Assembly (NCBI GenBank): GCA_018902385.1
Contig: JABSSW010000001.1
Location: 1,116,001 to 1,180,000 of the forward strand
DNA from: Physcia stellaris
Taxonomy: Eukaryota > Ascomycota > Lecanoromycetes > Caliciales > Physciaceae
Direction of reading: 5' to 3'
DNA: 64,000 nucleotides
The notes below the pieces were generated by a model. That model searched no databases. It worked only from the letters and a program-made list of their open reading frames with translations, and had not been told where the DNA came from. The position numbers and the translations under genes were made by a program. This document shows positions 59,176 through 64,000 of this stretch, piece after piece (the stretch's first letter is position 1; every line of letters begins with the position of its first letter).

Positions 59176-61390
59176 TTTATTACTGTGGGTCGTGACTCGT
59201 CAGTACCGAGAACGTGAAGCCAGGGAAACACTCATCACTATCTTGAATTCACTCTCTAGGCGTGCTTTTTCCCGTGTTACCACGCTGGAGGGTTGCAAGT
59301 CCTCATCACACCTTGCGTAGTGCCGTATTGCTTCAACGACTGGGCCCAACCGAAGTCCTGAGACCTCAATATTCAATCAGACATCCCTTTCTCAACTCCA
59401 TGAGCATCACGATCGTTGATCGAACGCGCTCTTCGCCATATAATCACGATGTCGCGACTGGGACCTTGAAACCCCAGCGAAAGGTGGATGGCTGATCAGG
59501 CCGACGGCCTGCACATCTGCTTGGATGACCTCGGGTGCATGCTCATGCATTTCTTACGCCTGGATGCCTGACGTGGCTTCGGCTCTCGAAGAAAATCAGT
59601 CCGAAGAGATGTATTTCCAGAACGGAAATATATTCAAACTCAACAAAACAGAGAAACCATCATAGATGTAAAAATTGAAAGAAAATCAACAGAGTATTCA
59701 CGCTATGATAAGAAAGCTCTAACGAACTTCTTACTTTTTCTTTTGTTTTCCCCTTTTGATCCGTTGTGACGATTTTCGCTATTCATTTCTTCTTTTTTTT
59801 CTCCTTCTCCTTCTTAAAGCCGAGAAACCACTCTCTCCCCCCCGGCCATTCCGCTACCAAGCGTGGGACGAACAGTCGCACAACAAGTTCTAGAGAAGAA
59901 AGAACGAAAAGGACGCGAAAATCCAACTCTTGACCAATAAAAGTCCCACCAATCCCGAATCTTGGACCAGTCAAGATGTCATCAGAATACCGTCATAGAG
60001 CATTGAGTATCCCCTCCTTCTCCCCCTCTCCCATCCCCCTTCCTATCCTCCCCTCCCCTCCCCTCCCCCAAGCGTGCAGAAAGTAGCACTTGCCACCCCC
60101 TCCTCCTCCCCCTTCCACATTCCCACTCTTCGATATATATATATTCTTACATATATCTACTACCCAAAAACCTTTTTTAAACAGTAGAGTGATTGCATCA
60201 TTGACTCAGGTTTGGGTCCCTGTCGATCGGTGTTTAAGGCGTGGATGTTGCGATGGGAGGAATTTATGAAGTGGGGACGATCTTACTCTCCCTGCCTCTC
60301 CCTGCCACTCTATCTTCTCATCAACAATATCAAATACCCCAAATTTTATCCCCCTCCCCCCTCCCCACCAAGAGAGAAAAGAGCGAACCCAGGAATCCAA
60401 AACATTGACATTCATCCCCAATAACATCAACCCCCAAAAAGGGCACTGAAACCAGCAAAAGACCGACTAGAAAAGCGGAAAAGGCCACATACTCTAGTGC
60501 TAGAGAAACGGACACCAAAACCATCTGCCTCGATATATTAGAGATAGTAGGGTGAGCTATCCCAACCTCCTCCCCCAAAATCCAATTCAAACCCCCAAAG
60601 TCGTCGAGAGTCTAGAGCCCATCCCCACCCTAACCTTCCATCTTCTACTCTCCACTATCTGCCCCCGTCCCCTCCCCCTCCCTCCCCCAAAAAAGAAAAT
60701 TTCACTTCGAATCCCCACAATCCATCTCCTGCAAAATCTGATCTACATATCTAACAGCAATCCAAACCCCAGCTTTGATACCGTATAATTAAGATTAAGG
60801 AAAGAAAACAGCGAAAGGGGGACGATGCCAACAACAACAAACAACAACAATAGGTCTGGGAGAAGAATTCGTAGCAGCAAAAGGGCCATCACGGTGGCTA
60901 AAGCGCTATACGGTCTCCCACCCCCAAAAAGGCCTGAAGAGGTAGGTGTCGAGTACCTACACCATTTCTTTGCGCATTGCTTCTAGATGTGGCGAATTCT
61001 TCGAGGAGATAGTAGGTAGAAGTATGACACCTCCCAAAATCAGGAAAACGACACGTGCCGCGAACCGCAGTTGCTTAAAAGGAAGAGGAGAATGGATAGA
61101 GACACTGCACTTCTGCGTCAAGGGTGCAAAAGCGGCAGGCTGTAGACTGAAAAACTCACTGCCCATTGAATATAACAGCGCACAAGCTGAAAAGCGCCAT
61201 ACTTGCTAAGCTAATAAGCGCACCCAAAAGCCAACCGCCATCCACCCTCTCCCCCGCCGCGGTAGCTAAACATGCCAAAAGCGATCTCGTGGTATCATGC
61301 ACTGGATACTCGGACCCCAAAGAGAGAAAAAGGAAATACGTAAGGACGAGGAGAGGTATACCGAAGCTCGAATCTCCGCTTTCGCCAACT
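59176..61390. other. Gene-poor, pyrimidine-rich region
   Basis: About 2.2 kb with no supported gene. The + strand is rich in C/T runs, notably 59,990-60,120 and 60,560-60,700, with short dinucleotide runs such as 'atatatat' near 60,135. Its composition is like 38,590-40,130. Long untranslated sequence of the MARVEL gene may occupy the right part. Confidence 0.5.
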
Positions 61391-62164
61391 CTAGACGCTG
61401 GAGACACTAGCGCCCGTGTTCTTCTCTGGAGCCTTACTGCCCATGCCCCGAGTGCGCCAGGCGTGCAGGCCTGCGAGCGCTGTACTGGCCATAAAGAGTA
61501 GCCTATCGCGTCGTTCAAGTCAGCCTACTTTCGTGACCCCAATTTGCAAAAGCGACGTAGACACCAGCACTTTCCAGCCAAGGCTGGCACAAAAGCACAG
61601 CTTCCATGGTCCCAATTTCCGAACCGAGGGGTGACTCACCACTCCAAAGCCCCAAAGACGATCGCCGCCGTCATGACATGGCAGATCCTGCCCCCGCACA
61701 GGATGAGATTCTCTTTGTACACCGCCAGCGCGACCCAGCCCGCGAACCAGAACACCATAGTCAGGAAATCGAGGCCCAGGATGGCGTACTTGTGTGCCAT
61801 GGACGGGAAGAAGCGTGGGCTGAGCGCGAGGTAGAGGAGTGCGAGCAGGGTCCAGAGGGAGACGAAGATTAGGAAGTTGACGCGGCTGGGGGAGTCTTGG
61901 TAGGTGGAGTGGGCATTGTACCAATGCGCGGCTGGAGGGGGGAGTTAGCTGGGATTTCCGGTGGGGGTGGGGAAGAGCGGAGGGGAAGGTAAGGAGTGGT
62001 GGTTTGTGAGGGGCACTGCTGTGTAGATGGGTATATTTTTGGGGGGAGTAGAGCGAGGGGATGGAGTGGGAGGACTCACTGTAGCTAACGAGTCCTAGGG
62101 TGATTACAGCGAAGATAAATTGGGTGATGCGGCAGCCGAGAGCTACCAGGTCCATGACGCCCAT
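61391..62164 (-). CDS. MARVEL-domain membrane protein
   Basis: Minus-strand exons are 62,164-62,080, 61,931-61,640 and 61,502-61,391; the introns (148 and 137 bp) have GTGAGT donors and keep the frame, giving 162 residues. Four hydrophobic segments fit the MARVEL fold: about 8-28 ('LGCRITQFIFAVITLGLVSY'), 47-68 ('VNFLIFVSLWTLLALLYLAL'), 78-100 ('YAILGLDFLTMVFWFAGWVA') and 120-140 ('FGALEWLLFMASTALAGL'). The conserved 'WFAGWVALAV' and paired Cys in 'LCGGRICHVM' match fungal MARVEL proteins. The C-terminus is short, basic and Ser-rich. These proteins sit in the plasma membrane or secretory pathway; the exact function is unknown. The start at 62,164 is the first ATG in frame; a Met three codons later is an alternative. 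Confidence 0.8.
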
Positions 62165-63576
62165 GCTGTTGATCTGAGGTTGCAAGTGAGGGATCCTGGG
62201 CGATCTTGGTTACAGCTTCTGTAAGAGTTCGAAGGATGGAATCTCTGGGCAGATAACAATAATGCGCGGTCTGATATTGAGAGGATGGTTGAGGAATGTG
62301 GATGGTGGTCGAGTGTTTACTTTTGGAGAAGACCAGCTCTCAGTTTGATCGTGGAAAGTCGTTATTTATTAAAGTGATAATTCAGACCGAGTCATAAGTC
62401 ATGTGCATCATCCAATCTCAAGAAGATGAGCAAGAAAGGAAAGGGCCCAGCCCGGTTTTTGAAGTGAATCACACAACAAGGAAGTGACGAGTCGACGAGC
62501 TGGCAAGCTTGATGGAGAGGCCTTGGCAATATCATGCTCACGCGACAAATGGTTGATTGGCTGACACGTGAGAGAAATGTGGGGGACGCGCCGAGGCGCC
62601 GAGAGAGGGGTAAAGGCGTTTCAGCCTTGATTTCTCGGACAGTCACTGCTGGTCTTCAACCTCTCTTTCAATCCGCTTGGGTTAGATGCGCGTTAGATGT
62701 AAAGATCTCATCAAATTGATGACCCCCCAGATACTACTGTTATAGATGACGTTGAACCACGTTTCATCAGGTTGATTGTTTGACACGATGACGTTTCAGG
62801 GCCGCGGTGGCGGCCACGACGACTGCCAGCGAGCCATTGCGCACCTGACTACTAGCCAAGTACCGTATGAAACCTTCGGTGGCACCACGTCAACCCGTGG
62901 GCGTCAATGACGTCAGTAAATACTCCCACGACGATGAGCGACATCGAGCCAATCGAGTTCATGGGGTGCTACGTTTCGAAAAGTGCTGAAGGGGTGCAGC
63001 TAAGAGTTTGAGATGTACAGCTTCTCTCGTCCTCTTTGTAGGCATTCGCTAGGCACCTCTAGCCTATGAATCTTCAACTGAGGACAGAACAGAGAAACGC
63101 GAGAATGTTCTCTTCAGCCGTCCGTGAGCTAGGAGATGGCTGTCAATCATTAGAGACGCCCGAATATGCATTTCAAGCGGATCCCGTCTCCAGCGCAAAG
63201 AAAGTGATCTATGGAAAGATAGTAGTGGTAGAGATGACGAACAGTGATATGGCGATTACTAGGGGTGGCACTGGGATTACATCGGATGGCAAATGGTGGA
63301 GGGAAAGAGGATGGATGATTGAAAGGAAGAAAGATGAAATCTAGAACTCCAGGGCAGACAAAGATGAGAGAAAGATAAGAGAACGAAGTGAGGCTACAGT
63401 AGACTTGGTTGTATATAATTCGTCCGTTGGCCGCATAGATGGAAGTAGCTAACATTTCTTTCGTGGGATCTTAGCCCCTGATTCTACCTATATATTTTCC
63501 CTCTTTTTGCTTCTCCTCTTTTCGAGATCTTCTTTCCCCTTCTCACCTGCTTCTAGAAGCCATTTCCCAGCCTCCC
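62165..63576. other. Intergenic region, no supported gene
   Basis: About 1.4 kb upstream of the MARVEL gene and downstream of the sulfhydrylase gene. Open frames at 63,066-63,455 lack recognisable domains. No RNA gene or repeat is visible. Confidence 0.5.
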
Positions 63577-64000
63577 TCATGTAGCTCCACTCACCGCCCC
63601 CTGCGCCTCCGTATCCTTCCCCTCCTGCCCGACGACCCCATTCTGCTCCTGGTTCTCAGCCTTCTCCGTCGTCGTAGCCTTACTCTTGCTAAACGATTGC
63701 TCGAAATCAGCGATGATGTCGTCGATATGCTCCGTCCCTACCGAGATGCGGATCAGGTCTTCGGTGACGCCGCTGTCGGTTTTCTCGCTGTCGGAGAGCT
63801 GCTCGTGGGTCGTAGTCCATGGGTGGATTGCGAGGGTTTTGGAATCACCGACGCTGGAAGGAGACGGGGTTAGTGGCTGTTCGGACGGTTTGGGAGGAGG
63901 CGATGGGCGAGGTGTGGTAGGGGAAGTTTGGAGACGGGGAAGGCAGGAGAGGGCACGGGGCAACTCAAGAGAGAAACATACTTCGCGAGATTAGAGATGA
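63577..64000 (-). CDS. MET17: O-acetylhomoserine sulfhydrylase, C-terminal part
   Basis: The enzyme is PLP-dependent and makes homocysteine from O-acetylhomoserine and sulfide. Only the 3' end is in the window; the gene runs off the right edge. Minus-strand exons are 64,000-63,982 (partial) and 63,853-63,577, with a 128-bp intron between (GTATGT donor, TTCCAG acceptor). Across the intron the frame reads '[17 protein letters not shown]', then '[20 protein letters not shown]' and '[20 protein letters not shown]', all diagnostic for the C-terminus of the Cys/Met-metabolism family. A Glu/Gln/Thr-rich tail of about 35 residues follows the usual end. Cystathionine gamma-synthase is a less likely alternative; the 'TTHEQL' and 'DLIRISVG' segments favour the sulfhydrylase. 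Confidence 0.85.

Noticed and set aside
61166-61872. Plus-strand frames opposite the MARVEL gene
   Set aside because: They are antisense shadows; the minus strand gives a complete four-helix protein with clean splice sites.
63066-63455. Open frames on both strands of about 90-100 residues
   Set aside because: They have no domain or splice support and probably lie in the untranslated end of the sulfhydrylase gene.

Overview
The window reads as nuclear DNA of a filamentous ascomycete (Pezizomycotina). Genes carry short introns (about 45-150 bp) with fungal branch sites. Recognisable products include a Mif2/CENP-C with cupin end, RNase H2A, a tubulin cofactor B, two cytochrome P450s, a HeLo-domain gene and a MARVEL protein. 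A class (perhaps Leotiomycetes or Dothideomycetes) cannot be fixed from sequence alone.

Region 1 (1 to about 26,000) is an AT-rich block of dead retroelements with no host gene that I can support. It holds the tail of a chromodomain-type Ty3/gypsy fossil (1-1,900), a second Ty3/gypsy fossil on the + strand (about 2,440-8,300), a very degraded middle (8,300-14,150), the integrase end and LTR of a third (14,150-16,545), a fourth on the - strand with both LTRs (18,084-24,868), and an unassigned fossil (24,870-25,900). The second and fourth belong to the same family in opposite orientation, so they form a large imperfect inverted repeat.

The striking point is how this block was mutated. In two hand-counted 300-bp stretches there is not one CpT, CpC, ApG or GpG, while CpA, TpG and CpG are plentiful. 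Every C is followed by a purine and every G is preceded by a pyrimidine. Classical repeat-induced point mutation (RIP) removes CpA and makes TpA; here TpA is low and both usual RIP indices would score the block as untouched. This suggests a RIP-like cytosine mutator with a CpY (Y = C or T) target, and it is the main discovery candidate.

Region 2 (26,000-64,000) is ordinary gene-bearing DNA. In order: a possible small spliced membrane-protein gene at the border; TRM9 (+); a tRNA-Leu-like relic; tubulin cofactor B (-); a two-repeat Myb/SANT protein (+); a broken HeLo-domain gene (+); a conserved fungal protein of unknown role (+); a long gene-poor, pyrimidine-rich stretch; Mif2/CENP-C (-) divergent from RNase H2A (+); two divergent P450 genes (- and +); a 1,561-residue WD40 protein assembled through a 47-bp intron; a peroxisomal-type long-chain acyl-CoA synthetase (+); an unknown protein (-); a MARVEL membrane protein (-); and the 3' end of an O-acetylhomoserine sulfhydrylase gene (-) running off the right edge.

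The genes are mostly unrelated housekeeping functions: tRNA wobble modification, tubulin folding, kinetochore assembly, ribonucleotide removal, fatty-acid activation and sulfur assimilation. The P450 pair could be a small metabolic unit, but no backbone biosynthetic enzyme lies beside it. Exon coordinates are my reading of splice consensus and reading-frame continuity, without transcript data.
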